Program-made: the position numbers and the translations under genes
The notes under the pieces: model-generated
The model's input: the letters and a program-made list of their open reading frames with translations, nothing else
What the model was told of the DNA's origin: nothing
Database searches by the model: none
In this document: positions 1 to 9,167 of the stretch, piece after piece
Layout: the number at the start of each line of letters is the position of its first letter
Numbering within the stretch: position 1 is the first letter of the stretch
DNA from: Arachis hypogaea
Taxonomy: Eukaryota; Streptophyta; Magnoliopsida; Fabales; Fabaceae
Assembly (NCBI RefSeq): GCF_003086295.3
Contig: NC_092052.1
Location: 77,566,687 to 77,630,686 of the forward strand
Length of the DNA: 64,000 nt
Direction: 5' to 3'

Positions 1-2
1 AA

Positions 3-107
3 GATCAAAGAGCTATGAGGGAGGAGCAAGAAAGACAAGGAAGAGACATAGAGGAGCTCAAGAGCACCATTGGTTCTTCAAGAAGAGGAAGACGCCACCC
101 TCACTAA
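3..107 (+). pseudogene. E1: C-terminal end of envelope-position ORF (plant transposon protein type)
   Basis: The last 34 codons of an ORF that enters from beyond the left edge and stops at TAA 105-107. The visible residues are rich in E, R and Q (EERQ/REEQER, DIEELK, then an SSRRGRR tail), so they look like the end of a coiled coil followed by a basic tail. The same ending is seen in E11 on the minus strand near 59018-59120, which places both in one subfamily. In these Athila-like elements the ORF lies between pol and the 3' LTR, the envelope position. No function has been shown for this family as far as I know. The part seen has no stop, but the rest lies outside the window, so its integrity is unknown. 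Confidence 0.75.
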
Positions 108-1220
108 GGTGGACTCATTCCTTAATCTCCTTGTCTATTTATTTTCTGTTTTTTTATTTTTGAGCTTTATGTTTATTTATATTTGTGTCTTATTACATGA
201 TCATTAGTGTCTAAGTGTCTATGCCTTAAAGTTATGAATATGAATCCATCACCTCTCTTGAATGAAAAATGTTTTAATTATAAAAGAACAAGAAGTACAT
301 GGTTTCGAATTCATCCTTGAAACTAGTTTAATTATTTTGATGTGGTGGCAACACTTTTTGTTTTCTGAATGAATGCTTGAACAGTGCATATGTCTGTTGA
401 AGTTGTTGTTTATGAATGTTAAATATGTTGTCTCTTGAAAGAATGATGAAAAGGAGAAATGTTATTTGATAAATCCAAAAAATCATAAAAATGATTCTTG
501 AAGCAAGAAAAAGCAGTGAATACAAAAGCTTGCAGAAAAAAAAATGTGAAAAAAAAGAGAGAAAAAGAAAAAGAAAAAGCAAGCAGAAAAAGCCAGAAGC
601 TCTTTAAACCAAAAGGCAAGAGCAAAAAGCCAATAGCCCTTAAAACCAAAAGGCAAAGGTAAATAAAAAGGATCCAAGGCTTTGAGCATCAGTGGATAGG
701 AGGGCCTAAAGGAATAAAATCCTGGCCTAAGCGGCTAAACCAAGCTGTCCCTAACCATGTGCTTGTGGCGTGAAGGTGTCAAGTGAAAACTTGAGACTGA
801 GCGGTTAAAGTCAAGGTCCAAAGCAAAAAGAAGAGTGTGCTTAAGAACCCTGGACACCTCTAATTGGGGACTTTAGCAAAGCTGAGTCACAATTTGAAAA
901 GGTTCACCCAATTATGTGTTTGTGGCATTTATGTATCCGGTGGTAATACTGGAAAACAAAGTGCTTAGGGCAACAGCCAAGACTCATAAAGTAGCTGTGT
1001 TCAAGAATCAACATACTGAACTAGGAGAATCAATAACACTATCTGAACTCTGAGTTCCTATAGATGCCAATCATTCTGAACTTCAATGGATAAAGTGAGA
1101 TGCCAAAACTATTTAAGAGGCAAAAAGCTACAAGTTCTGCTCATCTGATTGGAGCTAAGTTTCATTGATATTTTGGAATTTATAGTATATTCTCTTCTTT
1201 TTATCCTATTTGATTTTCAG
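108..1220 (+). other. E1: conserved 3' untranslated stretch
   Basis: About 1.1 kb without a believable gene between the envelope-position ORF and the 3' LTR. It is clearly homologous to E4 18706-19832 and, reversed, to E11 57914-59017 and E12 62498-63564. Recognisable blocks include an A-rich stretch (480-680) and conserved blocks around GCGGTTAAAGTC and CTAATTGGGGACT (800-870). The short antisense ORFs here are low-complexity F/L-rich shadows of the A-rich tract. Confidence 0.8.
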
Positions 1221-1257
1221 TTGCTTGGGGACAAGCAACAATTTAAGTTTGGTGTTG
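1221..1257 (+). promoter_or_regulatory. E1: pre-LTR hairpin and AAGTTTGGTGTTG motif
   Basis: TTGCTTG-GGGA-CAAGCAA is a 7-bp stem with a 4-base loop. It is followed by ATTTAAGTTTGGTGTTG, directly abutting the LTR. This is where a polypurine tract would be expected, but the only purine run is GGGGACAAG inside the hairpin. The same arrangement precedes the 3' LTRs of E2, E4, E6, E11 and E12. The role is inferred: second-strand priming, RNA processing or packaging are all possible. Confidence 0.6.
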
Positions 1258-1631
1258 TGATGAACGGATAATTTATACGCTTTTTGGCATTGTTTTTACA
1301 TAGTTTTCAGTATAATTTAGTTAGTTTTTAGTATTTTTTATTAGTTTTTAAATAAAAATCACATTTCTAGACTTTACTATGAGTTTGTGTGTTTTTCTGT
1401 GATTTCAGGTAATTTCTGGCTGAAATTGAGGGACTTGAGCAAAAATCAGATTTAGAGGTTGAAGAAGGACTGCAGATGTTGTTGGAATCTGACCTCCCTG
1501 CACTCAAAGTGGATTTTCTGGAGCTACAGAACTCCAAATGGCACGCTCTCAATTGCGTTGGAAAGTAGACATCCAGGGATTTCTAGAAATATATAATAGT
1601 CTATACTTTGCCCGAGTTTAGATGATGCAAA

Positions 1632-1740
1632 CTGGCGTTCAACGCCAGTTCCATGCTGCATTCTGGAGTTAAACGCCAGAAACAGGTTGCAAAGTGGAGT
1701 TAAACGCCAGAAACAGGTTACAAACTGGCGTTCAACTCCA
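1632..1740 (+). repeat. E1 LTR: four phased GGCGTT-AACGCC palindromes
   Basis: Four copies start near 1632, 1663, 1694 and 1725. The first is CTGGCGTTCAACGCCAG; the other three have one arm altered to GGAGTT or ACTCC. Spacing is 31 bp each time. The cluster ends about 120 bp before the TATA-like box. Confidence 0.85.
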
Positions 1741-1857
1741 AGAGAAGCCTCTACACGTGTAAAGCTCAATGCTCAGCCCAAGCACACACCAAGTGGGCCC
1801 CGGAAGTGGATTTCTGCATCATTTACTTATCTCTGTAAACCCTAGTAACTAGTTTAG

Positions 1858-1866
1858 TATAAATAT
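1858..1866 (+). promoter_or_regulatory. E1 LTR: TATA-like box
   Basis: TATAAATAT inside the LTR, downstream of the palindrome cluster. It fits a plant TATA box and would mark the U3/R region. No transcript data can be read from the sequence. Confidence 0.5.
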
Positions 1867-2857
1867 GACTTTTTATATTGTATTTACAATCTTTAGTTTC
1901 ATCTTTAGATCACGTTTGGGGGCTGGCCTCTTGGCCATGCCTGGATCTTCATCACTTATGTATTTTCAAAGGTAGAGTTTCTTCACACCATAGATTAAGG
2001 TGTAGAGCTCTGCTATTCCTCATGGATTAATGCAAAGTACTACTGTTTTTCTATTCAATACAAACTTATTCCGCTTCTAAGATATTCATTCTCACTTCAA
2101 TGAGAATGTGATGGTCGTGACAATCATCATCATTCCCAACTTATGAATGCGTGCCTCACAACCACCTCCATTCTACCTTAGATTGAATGGGTATCTCTTG
2201 GATATCTAATACAGGGGACCGAGTCCAAGATATTAGAATCTTTGTGGTATAAGTTAGAACCCCTGGATGGCCATTCCTGAGATCCGGAAAGTTTAAACCT
2301 TGTCTGTGGTATTCCGAGTAGGATCTGGGAAGGGATGGATGTGACGAGCTTCAAACTCGTGAGTGCTGGGCGTAGTGACAGACGCAAAAGGATCAATGGA
2401 TCCTATTCCAGTATGATCGAGAACCGACAGATGAATAGCCGTGCTATGACAGAGCATCTTGGACCATTTTCACTGAGAGGACGGGAAGTAGCCATTGACA
2501 ACGGTGATGCCCAATATACAGCTTGCCATGGAAAGGAGTAGGAATGGTTGGATGAAGACAGCAGGAAAGCAGAGGTTCAGAGGAACGAAAGCATCTCTAT
2601 ACACTTATCTGAAATTCTCACTAATGAATTACATAAGTATCTCTATCCTAGTTTATGTTTTATTTATCTTTTAATTATTAAAACTCTATATCCATTTGAA
2701 TCCGCCTGACTGAGATTTACAAGGTGACCATATCTTGCTTCAAGCCGACAATCTCCGTAGGATCGACCCTTACTCACGTAAGGTTTATTACTTGGACGAC
2801 CCAGTACACTTGCTGGTTAGTTGTGCGAAGTTGTGACAAAGAATTAAGATTATGAAT

Positions 2858-2891
2858 GTGCGTATTGAGTTTTTAGCACCGTTACCAAGGA
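2858..2891 (+). other. E1 LTR: fossil LTR end plus primer-site-like sequence inside the LTR
   Basis: GTGCGTATTG, then six bases, then TAGCACCGTTACCAAGGA. The true Athila-like junctions (E4 10707-10738, E9 49841-49872) show an LTR end, six bases, then TGGTGCCGTTGCCGGGGA. The 18-base segment differs from that primer site mainly by G-to-A changes. E11 has a shorter version at 56236-56262 with the same six-base gap. The LTR of this subfamily seems to have grown outward past an older primer site. Confidence 0.6.
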
Positions 2892-2919
2892 ATGGAACCG
2901 TCACGATTTTTGAGCACCA

Positions 2920-3597
2920 ATAATGATATGTTCTTTGAAGAAGGAACTAGTTTGCTGTTATAAATGCTTGTATCATTAAAGATCCCTTGAGAATGAAATA
3001 AAACAGAAATAAAAAGAAAAAGAAAAAGCCAAGAATGGCAAAGAAAATAAATAATAAGGCTAGGCACCAATAGCTTGGACCCTAGGACACATGCCTGTGG
3101 TGTTTTTGTGCTAGGATATGCTTGGACAAGTAAGTTCTAAGGAGTATTTCAAAACTTGGCCACTTAGATCAACTGATTTGGGATTGCCAACTGAAAGTCC
3201 ACAATAAAGAGCAACCTAGCTACAAAACACTTAGTTATCCAAAGAGATGCTGGGCATCAATGATCCTAGGAAGAAAAGGGTGAGCCATGTGTCTGTGGTG
3301 AAGGAATGTTGAGCAAAGTTAAGCCAAAGGCTACTGCAACATTTGCCACCAAGCCTTCAAAGAACAATAAGCTCTCTGAGCAAAACAAAGAAGGAAAAGT
3401 TAGCAAGGGAACAAGCAAAAGTAAAGCCTTATAGTAGCAAACTTAGTGATCCTTTAAGGAAGCATCTCTTATGTAACAGCAAGCAATAAATGAGCCATCA
3501 TTGTCTGCATAAAAACCCCATGAACCAAGTTCAACTATATGCCTAATAAGGATATGCACACTTCTCTGTTTCATTTCTTTTACTCTTATGTTTGATG
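2920..3597 (+). other. E2: 3' internal untranslated region
   Basis: A non-coding stretch between the E1 LTR and the pre-LTR hairpin of E2. Its layout resembles the 3' untranslated region of the Athila-like elements (A-rich run, CATGTGTCTGTGGTGAAG-like phrases), but the sequence differs, so E2 is a separate family. The upstream part of E2 must lie on the far side of E1, outside the window. No ORF is supported. Confidence 0.7.
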
Positions 3598-3634
3598 CTT
3601 GCTTGGGGACAAGCAAGATTTAAGTTTGGTGTTG
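3598..3634 (+). promoter_or_regulatory. E2: pre-LTR hairpin and AAGTTTGGTGTTG motif
   Basis: CTTGCTTGGGGACAAGCAAG folds as a perfect 8-bp stem with loop GGGA. It is followed by ATTTAAGTTTGGTGTTG and then the LTR. It is the same module as in the Athila-like families although the E2 LTR itself is different. Confidence 0.65.
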
Positions 3635-4012
3635 TGATGACAAGTCATCATATGCAAATTTTGCAAGCATTTTTCACTTGTTTCATTAGTTTTTATGCAC
3701 TTTATTGCATTGTAAGTTAGTAATTTGGAGTGGAATTGCATGGTTTCTTTGAATCAATCAACCACCCTTTAATTGACACAAAATCATGAAGTTTAAGCTA
3801 AAATTAATTGGTTTTAAATGAATTTTAAGCTTTGTGAAATTTGTGATACTTTGATTGGTTGTTTTGATTACTTGTAGGTGAAGAAAAGAAAAAAAATAAG
3901 GAAAGCGTAGCCTAAGGAGCATGATCTAAGGAAATAAAGAAAGCGTGCACAAGGAAGAGAAGCGTGGCCCAAGGAAAGAAAAAGCGTGGTTCACACAAAG
4001 AGTGAGAGCACA

Positions 4013-4215
4013 AAGCTCTTGCCAAGAGCTTAGAGCTCTTATGGAGAGCTTTACTTCAAAAATCAAAGGCCAAGCAAGGAGCAAGAGCACAAAGCTCTTG
4101 CCAAGAGCCTAGAGCTCTTGCCAAGAGCTTAACCAAACGCTACAAGGAATAAGGAAGCAAGGCAAACTCAAAGCTTAGCTCTTGCCAAGAGCTTTGCCAA
4201 GAGCTTTTTCAGGCT
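4013..4215 (+). repeat. E2 LTR: AGCTCTTGCCAAGAGCT palindrome cluster, part 1
   Basis: At least five copies or near copies of AGCTCTTGCCAAGAGCT, at about 4013, 4033, 4092, 4112 and 4176, some sharing an arm with the next. Unrelated in sequence to the Athila palindrome but in the same kind of position, within U3 upstream of a TATA box. Confidence 0.8.
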
Positions 4216-4370
4216 TGCTTTGAAGAAAATCAAGGAAGAAAAGCTCACCAATGCACTCACCAAGGTTTGAACTCAAGACCAAACGTGGAGAGTGTAGCGC
4301 TACCTTACAAGGAAAACAAGCAAAAATTGGCTTGTTTTCACTCTAGGAGATTCGAACCCAAGGCATGAGG

Positions 4371-4378
4371 GAAGGGGG
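4371..4378 (+). repeat. T1: left target-site duplication GAAGGGGG
   Basis: An 8-bp direct repeat that matches 7423-7430 exactly. It immediately flanks the terminal inverted repeats of T1. Eight bases is the usual hAT duplication length. Confidence 0.85.
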
Positions 4379-4586
4379 TAGGGGTGTGCAAAAAAACTGG
4401 TTTCACTGAACTGAATTGAAACTGAACTGAAATTGTTTTAAATAAACCAGTTTTTTTAAATAAAAAACTGAACTGAAACCATAGTTTTTATGAAAAACCA
4501 GTTTATTAAAAACCAGTTTTTATGGTTCAGTTTAGTTTTAAACCAAATTAAAACTGGTTTTATTTAAACTCTAAAATTAGTTTTTA

Positions 4587-4717
4587 CATACTCTTTATCT
4601 CTCTCTCCCTTCACTCTCTCTCTCTCCCCTTCCTCCCTCTCTCCTTTTTCTCCCCCTCCTCTCTCTCTCTCTCTCTCCCCCTCCTTCTCTCTCCCCCTCC
4701 CTTCCTCTCTCTCTCTC

Positions 4718-4762
<45 letters not shown>

Positions 4763-5044
4763 TTCCCTCGCTCTCTCTCTCTCTCCCTCTCCCTTCCCGT
4801 CTCTCTTCCTCTCTCTCTCTCTCCTCCTCTTTCTCCCTCTCCTCTCTCTTTCCCTCCTTTTCATCTCTCTTCTCCTTTCCCTCCTCTCCCTCTCCCTCCC
4901 CCTTCCTTCCTCTCTCTCCCTCCTTTTCCTCGCTCTCCTTTTTCTCTCTCTCTCCTCTCCATTCTCTCTCTCTCTCTCTCTCTCTCTTCCCCTCCTTTTG
5001 TCTCCCTCCTTCTCTCTCCCCCTCCCTTCCTGTCTCTCTCCCCT

Positions 5045-5081
<37 letters not shown>

Positions 5082-5160
5082 CTTTTCCTCTCTCCCCCTT
5101 CTCTTTCTTCTTTCCCTCGCGCTCTCTCTCTCTCTCTCTCCCTCTCCCTTCCCGTCTCTC

Positions 5161-5201
<41 letters not shown>

Positions 5202-5760
5202 CTCTTTCTCCCTCTCCCCTCTCTTTCCCTCCTTTTCCTTTCTCCTCTCCCTCCTTTCTCTTCCCATTCCATCTCTCTCTCTCTCTCTCCTTTCCCTCCT
5301 CTCCCTCTCTCTCCCCCTTCCTTCCTCTCTCTCTCCCCCCTCTTTCTTCCTCTCTCTCTCCTTCTCCTCTTTCTTCCCCTCCTCCTCCTCTCTCTCCTTT
5401 TCCTCTCGCTCTCTCTCCCTCCCTTTCCTTTTTCTCCCATCTCCCTCGCTCCCCCTCCCTTCCCCCTTCTCTCTCTCTCTCTCTCCCTCTTTTTCCTCTC
5501 TCTCCCCTTTTGTTTCTCTCTCTCCTCTCCCTCCTCTCTCTCTCTCCCTCCCTTCTCTCTTCCTCTTTCTCTCTCTCTTTTTTCCCTTTTCTCTCTTACT
5601 CTCTCTCCCTTCTCTTCTTTCTCTGTCATTTTCCCTCTCTTTCTTCTCCCTCCTCTCTCTCTTTCTCTTCTTTCTTCCCTTTCTTTCTCTCTTTTCTGTT
5701 TCTCTCTCAACCTTCTCTCACTCTATATCCCTCTTCTCTCTCTCTCCCCCCTCTTTTCTC
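4587..5760 (+). repeat. T1: polypyrimidine (CT-rich) arm
   Basis: Almost pure C and T on the plus strand for about 1.17 kb, with long runs of CT dinucleotide and scattered CCT/TTC interruptions. Purines are rare singletons. It turns into the purine arm at 5761-5770. Confidence 0.95.
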
Positions 5761-5766
5761 CAAAAT

Positions 5767-6201
5767 AAGAGAGAAAAGGAGGGAGAGAGAAAAGAAGAAA
5801 AAAGAGGGGAGAAAGAGAGATAGAAAAAAGATAGAGAGGAGGAGGAGAGAGAGAATGAGAGAGAAGGGAGGGGAGAAAGAGCACGAGAGAGAGAGAGGAA
5901 GAGAGAGTAGAAGAGAAAGTGAGAGAGACAGAGAGAAAGAGAGAGGGAGAGAGAGAGGAGGGGAAGAGGGAAGGAGAGAGAGGGAGAGAGAGAGATAGAG
6001 AGAAAGAGGGATAGGGGAGAGAGAATGAGAGAAAGGGATAGAGGGAGAAAAGGGAGAGAAAGAAAGGGGAGGAGGAGAAAGAGGGGCAGGAGAGAGAGAG
6101 AGGAGGGGAAGAGAGAGGGGAGAGAGAGAAAAGAAAAAGGGGGGAGAGAAGAAGACAAAGAGAGGAAAAGGAGAGAGAGAGGGAGAGAGAAGAGGAAGAG
6201 T

Positions 6202-6236
<35 letters not shown>

Positions 6237-6898
6237 GGAGAGAAGAAGAGAGAGAGAAAGGAGGGGGAGAGAGGGAAAGAAGAAAGGAAGAGGGGAAGAA
6301 AAGAGAAAAAGGAAGAGAAGGGAGAGAGAGAGAGAGGGAGAGAAGGAGAGAGAGAGAGAGGGTAAGAAAGAGAATGTAAAATCTAATTTTATATATGTTA
6401 AGAGAAAGAGGGAGTGAGAGAGAGATAGAGAGGGAGAGGGAGAGAAAGATAGATAGGAAGGGGAGAGAAAAGGAGAAAAGGGATAGAGAGAAAGAGAGAG
6501 AAAGAGGGATATGGGAGAGAGAGAATGAGAGGAAGGAATAGAGAGGGAGAGAGAAAAAAGGAAAATAGAGGGAGGAGGGAGAGAGAGGGAGAGAAGAAGA
6601 GAGAGAGGAAGAGGGGAAGGAGAGAGAGGGAGAGAATGGAGAGAGAGAGGAAGTGGGGAAGGAGAGAGAGGGAGAGAAGGAGAGAGAGAAAGGAAGGCGA
6701 GAGAGGGAGAGAAGAAGAGAGAGGGGAGAAGGGAAGGAGAGAGAGAGAGGGCAGGGGAGTGAGAGAGAGGGAGAGAAGGAGAGAGAGGGGGAGAGAGAGA
6801 GAAAGGAAGGGGGAGATAGAGAAAGGAAAGGGAGAGAAAGAGGAGGGAGAGAGGGGAAGGGGAGAGAGAGAGAGAGAGGAGAGAGAGTGTGGGAAAGG

Positions 6899-6936
<38 letters not shown>

Positions 6937-7140
6937 GAGAGAGAGTGGAAAAGGGGGGAGAGAGAGAAAAAGGAAGGGGGACAAAGAAAAGGGAGAGAGA
7001 GAGGGGAAAGGGAGAGAGGGGAAGGGGAGAGAGAGAGGAGAGAGAGTGGGAAAGGGAGAGAAAAGGGGAGAGAGAGTGTGGAAGGAGAGAGAGAGAAAGA
7101 GAGAGAGGAAAGGGAGAGAGGGAGAGAGAGAGAGGGTGTG
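5767..7140 (+). repeat. T1: polypurine (GA-rich) arm
   Basis: Almost pure G and A on the plus strand for about 1.37 kb, facing the CT arm in inverted orientation. At about 6372-6404 it is broken by AATGTAAAATCTAATTTTA, an inverted relative of the left-side boundary near 4568-4595. The right arm therefore looks like two GA blocks, each bounded by the same unique motif. Confidence 0.9.
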
Positions 7141-7243
7141 AAAACTAGTTTTAGCCTATAAACCAGTTTAAACTGATTTTTTTGAGGGAGAAAGAGGGTG
7201 TGAAAACTAGTTTTAGCCTATAAACCAGTTTAAACTGGTTTTT
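7136..7243 (+). repeat. T1: 62-bp tandem duplication at right GA boundary
   Basis: GTGTGAAAACTAGTTTTAG and the following AGCCTATAAACCAGTTTAAACTG occur at 7136 and again at 7198, a 62-bp period. The first unit ends in a short GA run. It suggests slippage or a duplicated boundary module. Confidence 0.85.
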
Positions 7244-7422
7244 TTTTTAATTAAAACCAGTTTTTTTTATGAACTGGTTTAAACTGGTGCACTGTATTAT
7301 AAACTGGTTTAAAACTAGTTTCTTATGTGACAAAGCAGTTTGGTTCAGTTTCTAAACCATTTAAAATGGTTTAGTGCAGCTTCAGTTCAGTTTAGGGAAA
7401 AACTGAACTATGCACACCCCTA

Positions 7423-7430
7423 GAAGGGGG
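7423..7430 (+). repeat. T1: right target-site duplication GAAGGGGG
   Basis: Exact match to 4371-4378. Confidence 0.85.
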
Positions 7431-7732
7431 CAGCGCTACTCACAAAGGAAAATAAGCCAAAATTGGCCAAAATGCATCCCCCAAGACTTGGACCTTGCAC
7501 TTGAAGGATAACAAGAAGGCACTGCTCCAAGGGGGCAAGGGCGCTCAGTTACTCTACTTAACTGAGCGCTACTTTATATTGCTAGGCATAAAGAAAATTA
7601 GCTCCACAAAATGCATTCACTGGGAATCGAAGTGGGAGCCTCACTCAAACAACAAGGAGCGCTGCACTCTTCATGAACTTGCAACCAATTTTGCTTTACC
7701 CGAGGCTTGAACCAGGGACCTCAAGGATAAGC

Positions 7733-7838
7733 AAAGCTCTTGCAAAGAGCTTTATTTTCTTGTCACAAGGAAGGAACGTGCGCACACTTTGGCAAGGAAG
7801 GGAACCAAAGCTCTTGGCCAAAGCTCTTGCCAAGAGCC
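7733..7838 (+). repeat. E2 LTR: AGCTCTTGCCAAGAGCT palindrome cluster, part 2
   Basis: Further copies at about 7733 (AGCTCTTGCAAAGAGCT) and two overlapping ones at 7807-7836. The last lies about 120 bp before the TATA box at 7954. Confidence 0.8.
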
Positions 7839-7953
7839 GAGCTTTCCCCTGGGAGGTGCACCATGGGCCAAAATTCATCAAAAATCCAAATTAATTCATT
7901 TCTTCACCAAATTTTAGAGCCCACCCAAATTCTTAGATCCAAATTAGGAAGTG

Positions 7954-7961
7954 TATAAATA
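7954..7961 (+). promoter_or_regulatory. E2 LTR: TATA box
   Basis: TATAAATA followed by GGTGTTAG. It is a good match to a plant TATA box and lies just downstream of the palindrome cluster, so it is probably the LTR promoter. Confidence 0.55.
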
Positions 7962-8751
7962 GGTGTTAGTTTGATTTAGAAAATACCCTTTTTCTTCTTT
8001 TAGAATTTTCACTTGTAATTTTAAGAATTTTTACTTTGATTTTGGATCTTGGAGAATTGGGAGGAGAATTGAGCTCTCTTCCTCTCTGGGTTTTCTTGTT
8101 TTCTTTTCTGCAAAGCTTGCTTGAGTCTTAAGTGTGGAGAATTGAGGAAATTCTGTCTCAATCTCACCTTGAGATCTTCTTGTTCCTTTCTCTGCATAAT
8201 TCAGAATTTAGTGATTTGAATTCTAAGTTTCTTTACTGTTTTGAACTTTAATTTGTTTGCAATTACTCTTTGAATTGGATCAAGGAAGGCAGTGAGATCT
8301 AGACTTGGTTTTCTAGTCTCTTGACTCCTGAGATCTTGCATTTTCCTTTTAGTTCATCTGCTAAATGCTTCTTGAAGCTGATTCACTTTTCTGTTTGAAA
8401 TCTATCTCAATTCAATTCATCTTCTACTCTTCTGTTTGTTGAAATTTATTTTCTCTTATTTAATTTCTGCAATCCCAATGCCCAAATCCTTTTATGATTC
8501 AAGCCATTTACATTTTTTGCACTTTAAGATTCAGCTATTTACATTTCTTGAAATTTAAGTTTCTGCAATTTACATTACTTGCACTTTAAGATTCAGCACT
8601 TTTACTTTCTGTTCTCTTTAATTTACTGCAATTCTCCCGCTCCCTTTACAATTCATGCAATTTAGCTTTCGTTAATTACAAATCACTCAAATCAACTCTT
8701 GTTTGCTTGACTAAATCAACCACTAAACTAAAATTGCTCAATCCTTCAATC

Positions 8752-8817
8752 CCTGTGGGATCGACCACACTCACGTGAGTTATTATTACTTGATGCGACC
8801 CGATCCACTTGCCGGTG
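8752..8817 (+). other. E2 LTR: shared U5 block
   Basis: Contains GTGGGATCGACC, ACTCACGTGAG, TATTACTTG and CGACCCG...ACTTGCCGGT. The same ordered phrases occur near the 3' end of the E1, E4, E9, E11 and E12 LTRs and of the E6 5' LTR, whose other parts do not align with E2. Confidence 0.7.
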
Positions 8818-8848
8818 AGTTTTGTGTTGGATCGTTTTCCACACATCA

Positions 8849-9167
8849 GTTATAATAGAGAGCAAAATTGACGTCGATGCATACACGCGTCAGTCACGCG
8901 TACACGTAACGTCCTCTTTTAAGATTCTTTTATCTGAAAAGCGAGTCTTGATTTCGGGTTAATTAAATGATTTCTTTTACAAAGGTTTTGAATTTTTGAT
9001 GGTTAAACCACTGATTTTCAAAGGACTTAGAAACTTGCAAACGGACATTATAAATGAACTTAACTAATAACCCCGACCTTAATAAGAACTCCCCAATTCT
9101 TACCCCTTCTCTCTCCCTTCTCCCTTCAAATGGAAGTATGGGTACCCTTCCATAGTTCGTTGATGAT
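8849..9167 (-). mobile_element. E3: LTR fragment, left piece
   Basis: Left remnant of a minus-strand LTR interrupted by E4; the other piece is 21416-22207. The last five bases (ATGAT 9163-9167) are the E4 target duplication. It includes a cluster of ACGCGT-type palindromes (8880-8912). The left end meets the E2 LTR with no recognisable E3 terminus, so E2 probably inserted into E3. No ORF. Confidence 0.55.

Larger units (their letters stand above)
1258..2919 (+). repeat. E1: 3' LTR of an Athila-like element (1662 bp)
   Basis: Starts TGATGAACGGATAAT and ends GAGCACCA, the terminal sequences shared by the other Athila-like LTRs here. It follows the pre-LTR hairpin, so it is a 3' LTR. The nearly equal E11 LTR (1663 bp) is its closest match. 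Inside are a palindrome cluster (1632-1740), a TATA-like box (1858-1866), a U5 block shared between families (2754-2819) and an unusual primer-site-like remnant (2874-2891). The base after the LTR belongs to E2, so E1 most likely inserted into E2; the candidate target duplication is ATAAT at 2920-2924, and its partner lies outside the window. Confidence 0.85.
4379..7422. mobile_element. T1: non-autonomous hAT-type DNA transposon with CT/GA foldback interior (3044 bp)
   Basis: Perfect 12-bp terminal inverted repeats TAGGGGTGTGCA and TGCACACCCCTA, flanked by the 8-bp duplication GAAGGGGG, point to the hAT superfamily. The subterminal 200 bp on each side hold many AACCAGTTT/AAACTGGTTT motifs in both directions, as expected for transposase binding sites. 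Between them lies about 2.5 kb of CT-rich then GA-rich sequence. There is no transposase, and the long R/E/G or S/L/P reading frames are products of the simple repeats. It sits inside the E2 LTR and is younger than it. Confidence 0.85.
3635..8848 (+). repeat. E2: 3' LTR interrupted by hAT-type element T1
   Basis: Starts TGATGACAAGTCATCAT directly after the pre-LTR hairpin. The end is placed at 8845-8848 (CCACACA or CATCA) and is uncertain by a few bases. Without T1 and its duplicated 8 bp the LTR is about 2.16 kb. It has its own palindrome family (4013-4215 and 7733-7838), a TATA box at 7954 and the U5 block shared with other families at 8752-8817. No primer site follows, consistent with a 3' LTR. 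Short ORFs within it are not conserved and are not called. Confidence 0.75.

Noticed and set aside
4595..7161. Long ORFs (up to 425 codons) of R/E/G or S/L/P composition on both strands
   Set aside because: They are translations of CT/GA simple repeats in T1; no domain, and all frames stay open for the same compositional reason.
8849..9167. Unique host DNA between E2 and E4
   Set aside because: E4's target duplication links it to 21416-22207, and its ACGCGT palindromes match repeat LTRs, so it is probably E3.
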